Shown: in pieces, positions 28,700-36,758 of the stretch | Layout of the letters: every line of letters begins with the position of its first letter | How positions within the stretch are numbered: position 1 is the first letter of the stretch | Notes under the pieces: generated by a model | The model's database searches: none | Seen by the model: the letters and a program-made list of their open reading frames with translations, nothing else | What the model was told of the DNA's origin: nothing | Program-made: the position numbers and the translations under genes | Source: Aerococcaceae bacterium DSM 111176 | Lineage (GTDB): Bacteria; Bacillota; Bacilli; Lactobacillales; Aerococcaceae | Assembly (NCBI GenBank): GCA_015863215.1 | Contig: JACBXN010000001.1 | Location: 142,800 to 206,799, forward strand | Reading direction: 5' to 3' | Length of the DNA: 64,000 nucleotides

Positions 28700-29779
28700 A
28701 TGGAACATCTAAATATCCAGTTATCAGGACATGTGACTGATTATGATATTAAGATTGAAGCCGGATTATTAGACCAATTAGGTCAAGAAATCCAAGCAGT
28801 TTATCAAGGGAAACGGATTTTTATTTTAACGGATGAGAATGTTGATCGTTATTACGGTGAATCTGTCACAAATCAACTCGCTGCGGCCAATTTTCAAGTA
28901 CGAAAAATGGTTGTTCCAGCGGGTGAATCATCGAAACATATAGATAATTTAGATGGTATTTACGCTGAAATGATTGATTTTAAACTGTCTCGGGGTGATT
29001 TACTCATTGCCTTAGGTGGTGGTGTGATTGGGGATTTGGCAGGTTATGTGGCAGCGAGTTATTTACGCGGCATTCCCTTTGTCCAGATACCTACTACTCT
29101 ACTTGCTCAAGTCGATTCATCTGTCGGCGGCAAGGTAGCAGTTGATTTAACACAAGGGAAAAACTTGGTTGGTGCCTTTTATCATCCTAAAAAAGTAATT
29201 ATTGATCCTAATGTCCTAAATACATTAACGGACCGTGCCTTTAGTGATGGAATGGCTGAAGTGATTAAATATGGTGCGATTTTTGACCGTGAGCTATTTG
29301 AATTTATTAAAACAAATGCTTCAAGGGAACAAATGATGGCACATATTGATCAGATTATTTACCGTTCATGTGAATTAAAAGCAATCGTCGTTAGGGAAGA
29401 TGAGTTAGATACCGGTCAACGGATGTTGCTTAATTTTGGTCATACATTAGGGCATGCGATTGAAGCTTATTATCAGTATGAATTGTATACCCATGGTCAA
29501 GGTGTTGCGATTGGGATGGTTACGATTACTCAATTAGCAGAAGATAAAGGGGTTACTCCTCGTGGGACTGCAGCAGAAATTGCACAGCTATGCGAGCAGT
29601 TTAATTTACCTACTGCAATTAATAAACCAGCTGATTATGTTGAAATTTTAAAGTTATTGAGTACAGATAAAAAGAATTTAAATGGTCAACTCAATATTAT
29701 TTTACTTGAAACATTGGGGAATGCGGTAGTTTATCCAACAACGACTGAATTTTTCAATACATTATTAGAGGAGGCGTAG
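28700..29779 (+). CDS. aroB: 3-dehydroquinate synthase
   Basis: The NAD- and metal-dependent enzyme cyclises DAHP to 3-dehydroquinate. The 359 residues include DENV, the GGGVIGDLAGYVAASYLRGI nucleotide loop, PTTLLAQVDSSVGGK, the metal site in NFGHTLGHAIEA and further His residues. The start lies one base after the aroF stop. The gene order aroF-aroB-aroA-aroC follows the pathway except for aroQ, aroE and aroK, which are in the divergent operon. Confidence 0.96.
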   Translation: MEHLNIQLSGHVTDYDIKIEAGLLDQLGQEIQAVYQGKRIFILTDENVDRYYGESVTNQLAAANFQVRKMVVPAGESSKHIDNLDGIYAEMIDFKLSRGDLLIALGGGVIGDLAGYVAASYLRGIPFVQIPTTLLAQVDSSVGGKVAVDLTQGKNLVGAFYHPKKVIIDPNVLNTLTDRAFSDGMAEVIKYGAIFDRELFEFIKTNASREQMMAHIDQIIYRSCELKAIVVREDELDTGQRMLLNFGHTLGHAIEAYYQYELYTHGQGVAIGMVTITQLAEDKGVTPRGTAAEIAQLCEQFNLPTAINKPADYVEILKLLSTDKKNLNGQLNIILLETLGNAVVYPTTTEFFNTLLEEA

Positions 29780-29781
29780 CA

Positions 29782-31083
29782 ATGGATGTATTTATTCAAC
29801 CGACCAAATTATCGGGGACAGTACTTGTGCCTCCTTCAAAATCGATGGCGCACCGTGCGATTATTGCAGCAGCATTGGCTGATGGCGAGAGTATTGTGCA
29901 TAATATCCAACTATCGGATGACATTAAAGCAACACTCAGTGCAATTGAAGCACTGGGTGCAACGGTTCAAACAAAGGAAGATGGCGACCGTTTAGTCGTC
30001 ACGATTCAAGGAATTGACCGGACAAAAACAGTTGCCAAACGTGAAATCGATGCAATTGAATCAGGGTCGACATTACGTTTTATGATTCCTATTTCAACCT
30101 TGGTAAAGGGAGAAACAGTATTCCGTGGACGTGGGAAATTAGGTATACGACCTTTGGATACGTATAGTGAAATTTATGCTGATCAAGGTTTAACCTTTGA
30201 TTTAGTCAGCCAAATACCATTGGAATTACAGACAGCTGGTGAATTGACGAGTGGAACTTACCAAATGGTTGGAAATGTATCAAGTCAATTTATTACAGGT
30301 ATGTTGTATACATTACCTTTACTCGAAGGTGATTCAAAGATTGAAATTACGACACCTCTGGAATCGATTGGTTATATTGATTTGACACTAGATGTGCTCC
30401 GTCAATTTGGTATTAAAATTGATTATGATGCGGATGAAAATGTCTTTCATATTCCGGGGAATCAACAATACCTTGCTCGTGAATACACGGTTGAGGGTGA
30501 TTATTCTCAGGCAGCATTCTTCTTAGCAGCTGGAGCATTGGGTAATGATGTCACTTTAACGGGATTACTCAGTGATTCGGATCAAGGTGACCGTGAAATG
30601 GTCGATATTTTAGAACGCATGGGTTGTGTTATTTCGGATGAAAATGGTGAAATCCGTGTAGATGGGTCAAATTTACATGGAGATTTAACGATTGACGGAT
30701 CACAAATACCGGATATCATTCCGATTTTATCAACGGTTTGTGCATTAGCTCCTGGTAAGACAATTATCGAAAACTTAGAACGTTTGAAAATTAAAGAAAG
30801 TGATCGATTGGAAGCAACGCGTAAAGAATTAGCTACAATCGGAGCTGATATTGAGGTGGTAGGTGATTCCCTTCATATTCAAGGTGTCAAAGAATTAAAG
30901 GGAGACGCTACAACATGGAGTCATAAAGATCACCGAATTGCGATGATGTTGGGTATTGCTAGCACGGTGTGCTTGGAACCAATTGTTGTCACAGACGGTG
31001 AATGTGTGAATAAATCTTACCCAACATTTTGGCAAGATTTTACAAAATTAGGAGGTCGAATCGATGAGCGGAACATGGGGTAA
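29782..31083 (+). CDS. aroA: 3-phosphoshikimate 1-carboxyvinyltransferase (EPSP synthase)
   Basis: The enzyme transfers the enolpyruvyl group of PEP to shikimate-3-phosphate. The 433 residues carry LVPPSKSMAHRAIIAAALA, the GSTLRFMIPI region, and later PDIIPILSTVCALAPG, LKIKESDRLEAT and DHRIAMMLG. The loop that includes GSTLRF has Ser-Thr where class I enzymes have a Gly-Asn-Ala/Gly-Thr pattern, so it falls in the Firmicutes-type (class II-like) group. The stop overlaps the start of aroC by 20 bases. Confidence 0.95.
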   Translation: MDVFIQPTKLSGTVLVPPSKSMAHRAIIAAALADGESIVHNIQLSDDIKATLSAIEALGATVQTKEDGDRLVVTIQGIDRTKTVAKREIDAIESGSTLRFMIPISTLVKGETVFRGRGKLGIRPLDTYSEIYADQGLTFDLVSQIPLELQTAGELTSGTYQMVGNVSSQFITGMLYTLPLLEGDSKIEITTPLESIGYIDLTLDVLRQFGIKIDYDADENVFHIPGNQQYLAREYTVEGDYSQAAFFLAAGALGNDVTLTGLLSDSDQGDREMVDILERMGCVISDENGEIRVDGSNLHGDLTIDGSQIPDIIPILSTVCALAPGKTIIENLERLKIKESDRLEATRKELATIGADIEVVGDSLHIQGVKELKGDATTWSHKDHRIAMMLGIASTVCLEPIVVTDGECVNKSYPTFWQDFTKLGGRIDERNMG

Positions 31084-32161
31084 TAATTTAGAAATTTCAC
31101 TATTTGGTGAATCTCACGGACCTGCTATTGGTGTTACAATTAATGGATTACCGGCAGGTTTGGAATTAGATATGGATGCTATATTAGTAGATATGGCACG
31201 CCGTGCACCAGGTAGTTCAGAATTAACAACACCACGTAAAGAAAAGGATCAACCTGAAATTATTACAGGATTTCTGGACGGGAAAACAACGGGTGCACCC
31301 CTAACAGCAATTATTTGGAATACTAATACACGCTCTAAGGATTATAGCCAAATGAAACGTTTAATGCGTCCTGGTCAAGCCGATTATCCCGGACGTGTTC
31401 GTTACAGTGGCTTTAATGATTACCGTGGTTCAGGTCATTTCTCTGGCCGAATTACAGCACCATTGGTTTTTGCGGGCGCTATTTGTAAACAATTACTCGC
31501 TCAAGATGATATTCTTATCGGAGCTCATGTCCAAAGCATTGCTGGGATTGAAGATCAGCCTTATGACTTTAAACAACCCGTAGATAAATCAACGTTAGAT
31601 CAATTCAAAAAAGAAACGATTCCTTTATTTGATGAGAGCAAACGTGAAGCGATGGAACAAGCGGTCCTTGCTGCTAAGGCAGACCAAGACTCTGTAGGTG
31701 GAGTAGTTGAAGTCTTTGTTCAAGGAATGCCGGCTGGTTATGGTAATCCTTTCTTTGATAGTGTTGAGTCAACGATCGCGCATTTAGTATTTGCGGTACC
31801 AGCAACTAAAGGTTTAGAATTTGGATCTGGCTTTGATATGGCTAAACTACGTGGTTCACAGGCGAATGATCGTTATTACTATGATGAGGACGGAAATGTA
31901 AAGACGGAAACTAATCATAATGGTGGAATTCTAGGTGGCATTACATTTGGTATGCCGATTGTTTATCGTGTTGCTGTTAAGGCACCGGCTTCCATTGAAA
32001 AGGAACAGACGACAATTAATGTCGAAACACAAGAAAATGATGTGCTATCAACACATGGACGCCATGACCCAATTATTGTGCCAAGAATTATACCGGTTCT
32101 TGAAGCAATAACAGCCATTGGCCTTGTCGATTTAATGATGGAGCGCGGTAAATATGTCTAA
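31064..32161 (+). CDS. aroC: chorismate synthase
   Basis: The FMN-dependent enzyme converts EPSP to chorismate. MSGTWGNNLEISLFGESHGPAIG is the usual start. The family blocks SGFNDYRGSGHFSGRITAPLVFAG, SVGGVVEV and HNGGILGGITFGMPI are present, and the C-terminal THGRHDP is clear. The 365-residue length is normal. AGGAGG lies 11 bases upstream of the ATG, inside the end of aroA. Its stop overlaps the chorismate mutase gene by 8 bases. Confidence 0.96.
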   Translation: MSGTWGNNLEISLFGESHGPAIGVTINGLPAGLELDMDAILVDMARRAPGSSELTTPRKEKDQPEIITGFLDGKTTGAPLTAIIWNTNTRSKDYSQMKRLMRPGQADYPGRVRYSGFNDYRGSGHFSGRITAPLVFAGAICKQLLAQDDILIGAHVQSIAGIEDQPYDFKQPVDKSTLDQFKKETIPLFDESKREAMEQAVLAAKADQDSVGGVVEVFVQGMPAGYGNPFFDSVESTIAHLVFAVPATKGLEFGSGFDMAKLRGSQANDRYYYDEDGNVKTETNHNGGILGGITFGMPIVYRVAVKAPASIEKEQTTINVETQENDVLSTHGRHDPIIVPRIIPVLEAITAIGLVDLMMERGKYV

Positions 32162-32432
32162 GCATATCGATGAATTGCGCCAAGAAATTAATCAAATCGA
32201 TGAACAATTGGTGGCATTAATTGAAGCGCGAATGGAAGTAGCTCAAGATATTGCTGCTTATAAACAAGCAAATGATTTACCAGTGTTTGACGAATTGCGC
32301 GAACAAGAAGTCATTGAGAAAAATGTGGCTTTACTAAAAAATGAAACATTATATGAATCAAGCTACCGTGAAATTATTCAAAAAATTATGGATGTCTCGA
32401 AAGATATTCAAAGAGATTGGCTATCAAAATAG
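32154..32432 (+). CDS. chorismate mutase, AroQ class
   Basis: A 92-residue all-helical chorismate mutase that rearranges chorismate to prephenate, the substrate of PheA and TyrA. It begins HIDELRQEINQIDEQLVALI and continues EARMEVAQDIAAYKQANDLP with the helix 1 Arg and the AYK-type Lys. EQEVIEKN supplies the next conserved Glu. It is the last gene of the aroF operon and is followed directly by a strong terminator. Standing alone fits the lack of a mutase domain in PheA. Confidence 0.93.
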   Translation: MSKHIDELRQEINQIDEQLVALIEARMEVAQDIAAYKQANDLPVFDELREQEVIEKNVALLKNETLYESSYREIIQKIMDVSKDIQRDWLSK

Positions 32433-32438
32433 CATGAG

Positions 32439-32461
32439 ACAGGGGGAAACCCCTGTTTTTT
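32439..32461 (+). terminator. intrinsic terminator of the aroF operon
   Basis: ACAGGGG (32439-32445) and CCCCTGT (32450-32456) form a 7-bp GC-rich stem with a GAAA tetraloop, followed by six T residues. Confidence 0.9.
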
Positions 32462-32472
32462 GTATTTTATAC

Positions 32473-32501
32473 TTGCACAAATTATAATTATATGGTTTAA
32501 T
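32473..32501 (+). promoter_or_regulatory. promoter of tRNA-Val
   Basis: TTGCAC (32473-32478) and TTTAAT (32496-32501) are separated by 17 bases, and the tRNA begins 18 bases further on. Confidence 0.6.
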
Positions 32502-32518
32502 AAGTGATACCGCTTTCT

Positions 32519-32591
32519 GGTTCTTTAGCTCAGCTGGGAGAGCACTACCTCGACAAGGTAGGGGTCGCAGGTTCGAGCCCTGCAAGGACCA
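32519..32591 (+). tRNA. tRNA-Val (anticodon GAC) with unusual C33
   Basis: A full 73-nt cloverleaf: acceptor GGTTCTT/AAGGACC with one G-U pair, D arm GCTC/GAGC, anticodon stem CTACC/GGTAG, variable loop GGGTC and T arm GCAGG/CCTGC with TTCGAGC. The anticodon loop is TCGACAA, so the anticodon is GAC and position 33 is C instead of the nearly universal U. The CCA end is not encoded, as the discriminator A is followed by TTTT. It stands alone between its own promoter and terminator. Confidence 0.92.
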
Positions 32592-32595
32592 TTTT

Positions 32596-32627
32596 ACGTG
32601 AAACTAGAGCAGTTTCACGTTTTTTTA
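32596..32627 (+). terminator. intrinsic terminator after tRNA-Val
   Basis: ACGTGAAACT (32596-32605) and AGTTTCACGT (32611-32620) form a perfect 10-bp stem with a 5-base loop, followed by T residues. Confidence 0.9.
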
Positions 32628-32653
32628 TCTCATTAATAAAAGGAGGAAGAAAG

Positions 32654-33307
32654 ATGAGAAAGTTATTCGATGAGAAATTAGAGAATCATATGGCACAGTT
32701 ACAAGAAATGTCAGTGGTAGTAAGTGATCAACTCGCTACTGCGATGCAAGCCTTGAAAACGATGGATGTAGCACTCGCTCAAAAGGTTCTTGATGCAGAC
32801 GAAAAAACGAATCAATTTACGGTAGATATCGAACGCGAATCATATTTGATTATTGCGACAGAACAACCTGTTGCAACAGATTTACGTTTAATTTTCGCTG
32901 TATTATTGGCGAGCGTTGATTTAGAACGTATTGGGGATCATGCTTGTTCGATTGCTGAACAAGTAATTGAGCATCAAGATAAAGCGACTATCGAATCACT
33001 CGATAATATTGTGAGTGAAATGGCTGCAATCGGTCAAGAAATGTTAGTCGATGCGATTAAAACATTTGAGACCCATGACGGAGATAAAGCGATGGAAATT
33101 GCTGACCGTGATGACGCAATTGATGCTGGTCTACAACAAGTCTTAAAAGAATCAAAAGATATGTTGAAGTCACAACAAGAACCACCAATGACGAGTATTT
33201 CATATATTCGTATCGCTAATAATTTAGAACGTATTGGCGACTATATTACGAATTTATGTGAACGTGTTGTATATTTAGAGACACATAGAATCATGGAATT
33301 AGGTTAA
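32654..33307 (+). CDS. phoU: phosphate transport regulator PhoU
   Basis: PhoU is a cytoplasmic helical protein that damps the phosphate signalling system and the Pst transporter. The 217 residues contain two PhoU repeats, each with the metal-binding pattern seen as DLERIGDHACSIAE (first) and NLERIGDYITNLCE (second). The ATG at 32654 follows AGGAGG; a longer frame that runs back through the tRNA is rejected. No pst or phoPR genes are near, so it is an orphan copy here. Confidence 0.93.
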   Translation: MRKLFDEKLENHMAQLQEMSVVVSDQLATAMQALKTMDVALAQKVLDADEKTNQFTVDIERESYLIIATEQPVATDLRLIFAVLLASVDLERIGDHACSIAEQVIEHQDKATIESLDNIVSEMAAIGQEMLVDAIKTFETHDGDKAMEIADRDDAIDAGLQQVLKESKDMLKSQQEPPMTSISYIRIANNLERIGDYITNLCERVVYLETHRIMELG

Positions 33308-33317
33308 TCATTCAAGA

Positions 33318-33360
33318 AAAAAGACGTAAAACTCAGATGATGTGAGTTTTACGTCTTTTT
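33318..33360. terminator. bidirectional terminator between phoU and metQ
   Basis: AAAAAAGACGTAAAACTCA (33317-33335) and TGAGTTTTACGTCTTTTT (33343-33360) form an 18-bp stem with a 7-base loop, with T-rich tails on both strands. Confidence 0.9.
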
Positions 33361-33372
33361 GTTTGTTTATAA

Positions 33373-34254
33373 TTATTCAGCAGAAAGAGCTTCTTCCGCT
33401 TCTTCTAAAGATTGCGGTGCACCTTCCCAAGCGGGTTTATCACCGCCGGTTAATTCATAAATCGCTTTGGCTGTTTCTGGTGAATTGTAGTATTCAGCGA
33501 TTTGTAAGTACAATGGATTTTCTGTGTCTTCTGGGCGAGCTGCAATGACATTACGGTATGCTTCATTTAATTGTTCAGGGTGGTCTGCATCAATAAAGAT
33601 CGCATCTTCTTCTAAACTTAATCCTGCGTCGGTTGCGAAATTATTATTGATAAATGCCGCCGCAACGTCCGGTAAAATGGCAGGTAATTGTGCTGCTTCT
33701 GCTTCTTCGAATTGTAAATTCAATGGATTATCTGTAACATCTTCAGGCGTTGGTAATGCACCTGCTTCATCATCGACTTCAATAATCCCTGCAATCTCTA
33801 GACCAAGTAGGGCACGGCCACCATTTGTTGGGTCATTTGGGATGGCAATAATATCACCATCTTGTAATTCCTCGAGTGACGCAATATTCTCAGAATAAGC
33901 GCCCATCGGTGAAACGAATGTGTAACCAATTCCTTGTAAATCGGCATCATTTTCATCATTCCAATTATTTAAGAATGCCACATGTTGGAAGGCGTTTAAG
34001 TCTAGTGAACCATCATTTAATGAGATATTTGGTTGTACATAGTCATTTAATAAAACAATCTCAATGGTAATACCATCTTCTGTTGCTTGATCAACGACTG
34101 TTTGCCAAACGTCTTCAGCAGTACCAGGTACTAAACCAACAGTCACTGTTTCACCGTCAAATTCACCTTGTGCAGAAACAGGTGTTTGGAACCCACTTGC
34201 TAAAAGACCTGCTGCTAAACTAAATACACCAATTTTTTTCAATAAATTTTTCAT
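33373..34254 (-). CDS. metQ: MetQ/NlpA-family methionine-binding protein without lipobox
   Basis: A 293-residue substrate-binding protein of the NlpA/MetQ family, normally the lipid-anchored receptor of a methionine ABC importer. Family features are VTVGLVPGTAEDVWQTV, LNDYVQPNISLNDGSLDLNAFQH and IAIPNDPTNGGRALL. The signal peptide ends PVSAQG, a signal-peptidase I type site. There is no Cys in the N-terminus or elsewhere, and LLASGFQ stands where LxxC would be expected. A Met-specifier T-box lies upstream. No metN or metP partner is adjacent. Confidence 0.88.
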   Translation of the reverse strand: MKNLLKKIGVFSLAAGLLASGFQTPVSAQGEFDGETVTVGLVPGTAEDVWQTVVDQATEDGITIEIVLLNDYVQPNISLNDGSLDLNAFQHVAFLNNWNDENDADLQGIGYTFVSPMGAYSENIASLEELQDGDIIAIPNDPTNGGRALLGLEIAGIIEVDDEAGALPTPEDVTDNPLNLQFEEAEAAQLPAILPDVAAAFINNNFATDAGLSLEEDAIFIDADHPEQLNEAYRNVIAARPEDTENPLYLQIAEYYNSPETAKAIYELTGGDKPAWEGAPQSLEEAEEALSAE

Positions 34255-34384
34255 TTTAAAATACTCTCCTTTTAATTGTTGATCGTTGAATTATTTCTAT
34301 CTTCTCGTTTAATCCTAATGAGTGGAATTTATTCAGTCCTTTCTTTAATTTATGCGCGGATGTGCCTTAGAAATTTATAGAAAA

Positions 34385-34661
34385 CAAAAAAACTCCCGTC
34401 CCTTAAAAGGACGAGAGCATTGCTTCGTGTTACCACCTTAGTTTTCTAGATTATCGCTAATCTAAACTCATACAGTACGTTCTCTAGGAATTATACTGCG
34501 ACGATATAACGGTCGTACCCGATGATTACTCACCCAAGCTCATAATCATAGCTCCATGGCCATTTTCAATGTCGTGTCTTTCGCTTATTCTCACCAACCA
34601 TAAGCTCTCTGAACAAAGTTTCCCATTTACTTTTCCACATCAAAGCATTATTCTTTTCTAT
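34385..34661 (-). promoter_or_regulatory. T-box riboswitch, methionine specifier, upstream of metQ
   Basis: On the minus strand a long leader shows the T-box elements in order: Stem I with AGAGAG and GTTGGTG distal motifs (about 34584-34612), and a specifier in GAAAATGGCC (ATG at 34561-34563, Met). The T-box sequence AAGGTGGTAACACGAAG follows at about 34423-34439. The terminator CTCTCGTCC/GGGACGGGAG (about 34393-34417) with seven U completes it. Uncharged tRNA-Met should stabilise the antiterminator and switch metQ on. Confidence 0.88.
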
Positions 34662-34667
34662 GAGACG

Positions 34668-34696
34668 ATTATATTATAGTGAGTTATTTTTTGCAA
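34668..34696 (-). promoter_or_regulatory. promoter of the T-box-metQ unit
   Basis: On the minus strand TTGCAA (34691-34696) and TATAAT (34668-34673) are separated by 17 bases. A second overlapping TATAAT lies five bases upstream of the first. Confidence 0.78.
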
Positions 34697-34712
34697 GTAA
34701 CATTTAATTTTA

Positions 34713-34742
34713 TTCACATTGAATTTTAATTCATGGTATAAT
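34713..34742 (+). promoter_or_regulatory. promoter of the aminotransferase gene
   Basis: TTCACA (34713-34718) and an extended -10, TGGTATAAT (34734-34742), are separated by 18 bases. It is divergent from the metQ promoter. Confidence 0.62.
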
Positions 34743-34771
34743 TATATTATTAATCAAAGGGAGTTTTTACA

Positions 34772-35938
34772 ATGGATTATTCAAATTTAAGTAAAGCAGC
34801 TCAAGCTGCACCACCAAATTTAATCAGAGCATTTAGCGAAAAAATCAGTCATATTGATGGTTTGCTAAAGTTTAATATTGGAGAACCAGATTTTCCAACA
34901 CCAGAAGTGGTGAAGCAAGCAACGATTGAATCAATTAATAAAGACCAAAGTTTCTATTCACATTCACGTGGTGTGATGGAATTACGTGAAGCGATTGCTG
35001 GTTATATTGACCGTAAATTCAATCTAGAATATGACCCAGCAACTGAAGTCATTGTAACAGTTGGTTCAACAGAATCACTGAAAGCAGCGGTTGATGTAGT
35101 AACTAATCCCGGGGACAACATCTTAGTTGTTGATCCTAACTATGTTATCTACAATACACAAGTGACATTAGCGCGTGGTAATATCGTGCCAATTGAGGTA
35201 GCGGATACTAAATTTAAATTAACACCACAAGCGGTTCATGACAAAATGGCTGAAATCGGTGAAGCGAAAGCGATTCTCTTTAACTATCCGGTAAATCCTA
35301 CAGGTGTAAGTTATAACCGTGAAGAATTAAAGGCTTTAGCTGAAGTTTTCACGGAATATAATTTATATATTATTTCAGATGAGGTTTATTCTGAATTTAA
35401 TTATGGCGAAGAGGATCATGTTTCGATTGCTGAATTTGCCAAAGACCGTACTATTTTAATTAATGGTGCGAGTAAAGCATTTGCGATGACCGGATGGCGT
35501 ACTGCCTTTGTCGCTGCTCCAAAAGCAATCATCGATTCATTATTTGCTGTTCACCAATCAATGGTCACAGCACCACCAACACAAATTCAATATGGGGCAA
35601 TTGTTGCTTATAATGATTTAGATGAAGACGTAGCTGAGATGCGTCAGTCTTATTTAGATCGTCGTAATTTAGTGATTGCAGGTTTAGAGAGTTTAGATAT
35701 TGAATATATCAAACCAGAGGGAGCCTTTTATATTTTATTCAAGGTACCAGATTGGTTTGATGGTGATGATCAAGAGTTTTGTTTACAAATTGCACATGAC
35801 CAAAAGGTCGCTTTAACACCAGCCAGCGTCTTTGGTAATGGTGGTAAACAATATGTACGTATTAGTTATGCGTCTAGCGCAGAAAACTTAAAAATCTTAA
35901 TTGAACGATTAGGTAAATTTAAAGACGCGCATCAATAA
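34772..35938 (+). CDS. class I aminotransferase, aromatic/aspartate type
   Basis: A 388-residue PLP-dependent aminotransferase. The PLP lysine is Lys235 in NGASKAFAMTGWR. Other motifs are GEPDFPTP, YSHSRGVMELREAI, NYPVNPTG and SDEVYSEF. Family relatives include aromatic aminotransferase AraT and aspartate aminotransferases of lactic acid bacteria. The last step of Phe and Tyr synthesis needs such an enzyme, and no other candidate lies in the aro cluster 2.3 kb away. It is a one-gene unit with its own promoter and terminator. Confidence 0.88.
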   Translation: MDYSNLSKAAQAAPPNLIRAFSEKISHIDGLLKFNIGEPDFPTPEVVKQATIESINKDQSFYSHSRGVMELREAIAGYIDRKFNLEYDPATEVIVTVGSTESLKAAVDVVTNPGDNILVVDPNYVIYNTQVTLARGNIVPIEVADTKFKLTPQAVHDKMAEIGEAKAILFNYPVNPTGVSYNREELKALAEVFTEYNLYIISDEVYSEFNYGEEDHVSIAEFAKDRTILINGASKAFAMTGWRTAFVAAPKAIIDSLFAVHQSMVTAPPTQIQYGAIVAYNDLDEDVAEMRQSYLDRRNLVIAGLESLDIEYIKPEGAFYILFKVPDWFDGDDQEFCLQIAHDQKVALTPASVFGNGGKQYVRISYASSAENLKILIERLGKFKDAHQ

Positions 35939-35950
35939 TTTTAATTTAAA

Positions 35951-35988
35951 ACAGGGTCCTTGATTGTTTTCGAGGACCCTGTTTTTTT
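35951..35988 (+). terminator. intrinsic terminator after the aminotransferase gene
   Basis: ACAGGGTCCT (35951-35960) and AGGACCCTGT (35973-35982) form a 10-bp stem that can extend inward, followed by seven T residues. It overlaps the stop codon of the convergent alkD-like gene. Confidence 0.88.
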
Positions 35989-36646
35989 ATTGTACTTTTA
36001 AATGTTTGTTGGCTTCACGCCAGCTTAGTGGATGCAATTCTTCGCGGTAAGTTAAGAGGAAATGGATCACCCACTGCGAATCTGTTTTAGCATATTCTCT
36101 TAGAGCCCAACCAATTGCTTTATTGATGAAGAATTCATTGGAACCTAAATTGGTTTTAATCACTTCTTCGAGCAATTGAATGTCTGTTTCTGCTTTAAGG
36201 CCTAGTTGATGGAGAATTGCTGTTCGAGCTAACCAAATATTTGACTCTCTTGACCATGTTCTCATCGTTTCTTTCACTTCAGGGTATTGGAGAGTGAGAT
36301 AGCCAATCGTTTTAACTAAGGCATCAATACTATCCCACCACGATTTTGTAGTAATGAGTGTTTCAAATGAAGCTAAGTCATGAGGTCTTAGGTATTTCTG
36401 CATCGCTCTCAAGTAGTCACAAGCGATATATTGGTATTCTCGCTGGGGCATTTTCCAGAGTGAATGGACGATATCCCAGTCAATTATTTTGGTCTTTTTC
36501 CATTCTTTAATAAAAGGAGTGCTAATTTGTCGACGTTCGACACTCTTGATGCCTAAAAATGGAAATTGGTCTTTCATATAAGCAGCCATCGGTGCTTGAT
36601 TTTCGGGACGAGCATGTTCTTCCATGCGTTGAATTAATAATTTCAT
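35987..36646 (-). CDS. AlkD-like DNA alkylation repair protein
   Basis: A 219-residue HEAT-like helical repeat protein of the AlkC/AlkD DNA glycosylase group, which removes bulky or positively charged alkylated bases. Recognisable motifs are the N-terminal MAAYMKDQFPFLGI, YQYIACDYL, SWWDSIDALVKTIG with the Trp-Asp pair expected for catalysis, and FFINKAIGWALREYAK. It is transcribed on its own, back to back with the SOS cassette, which would place two DNA-damage functions side by side. Confidence 0.9.
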   Translation of the reverse strand: MKLLIQRMEEHARPENQAPMAAYMKDQFPFLGIKSVERRQISTPFIKEWKKTKIIDWDIVHSLWKMPQREYQYIACDYLRAMQKYLRPHDLASFETLITTKSWWDSIDALVKTIGYLTLQYPEVKETMRTWSRESNIWLARTAILHQLGLKAETDIQLLEEVIKTNLGSNEFFINKAIGWALREYAKTDSQWVIHFLLTYREELHPLSWREANKHLKVQ

Positions 36647-36694
36647 AATGGTTCACCTCTTTACGATAGTCTATCAAATTTTAAGTAGATCTTC

Positions 36695-36723
36695 TTGCAT
36701 TTATAAAGAGTGCATGCTAGACT
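36695..36723 (+). promoter_or_regulatory. promoter of the SOS cassette
   Basis: TTGCAT (36695-36700) and an extended -10, TGCTAGACT (36715-36723), are separated by 17 bases. The expected start site falls inside the palindrome at 36727-36744. Confidence 0.6.
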
Positions 36724-36726
36724 AAT

Positions 36727-36744
36727 GTTAGTTTATAAACTAAC
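36727..36744 (+). promoter_or_regulatory. palindromic operator of the HdiR-like repressor
   Basis: GTTAGTTTATAAACTAAC is a perfect 18-bp palindrome over the predicted start site and 15 bases before the repressor ATG. It is the natural candidate for autoregulatory binding. Confidence 0.7.
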
Positions 36745-36758
36745 AAAGGGGTGATGAG

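Noticed and set aside
32504..32653. Upstream extension of phoU with text such as LAQLGEHYLDKVGVAGSSPART
   Set aside because: This is the translation of the tRNA-Val gene. The phoU ATG at 32654 has an AGGAGG site of its own.
34385..34661. SAM riboswitch before metQ
   Set aside because: The leader has the T-box order of motifs with an ATG specifier and the GGTGG bulge sequence, not SAM-I elements.
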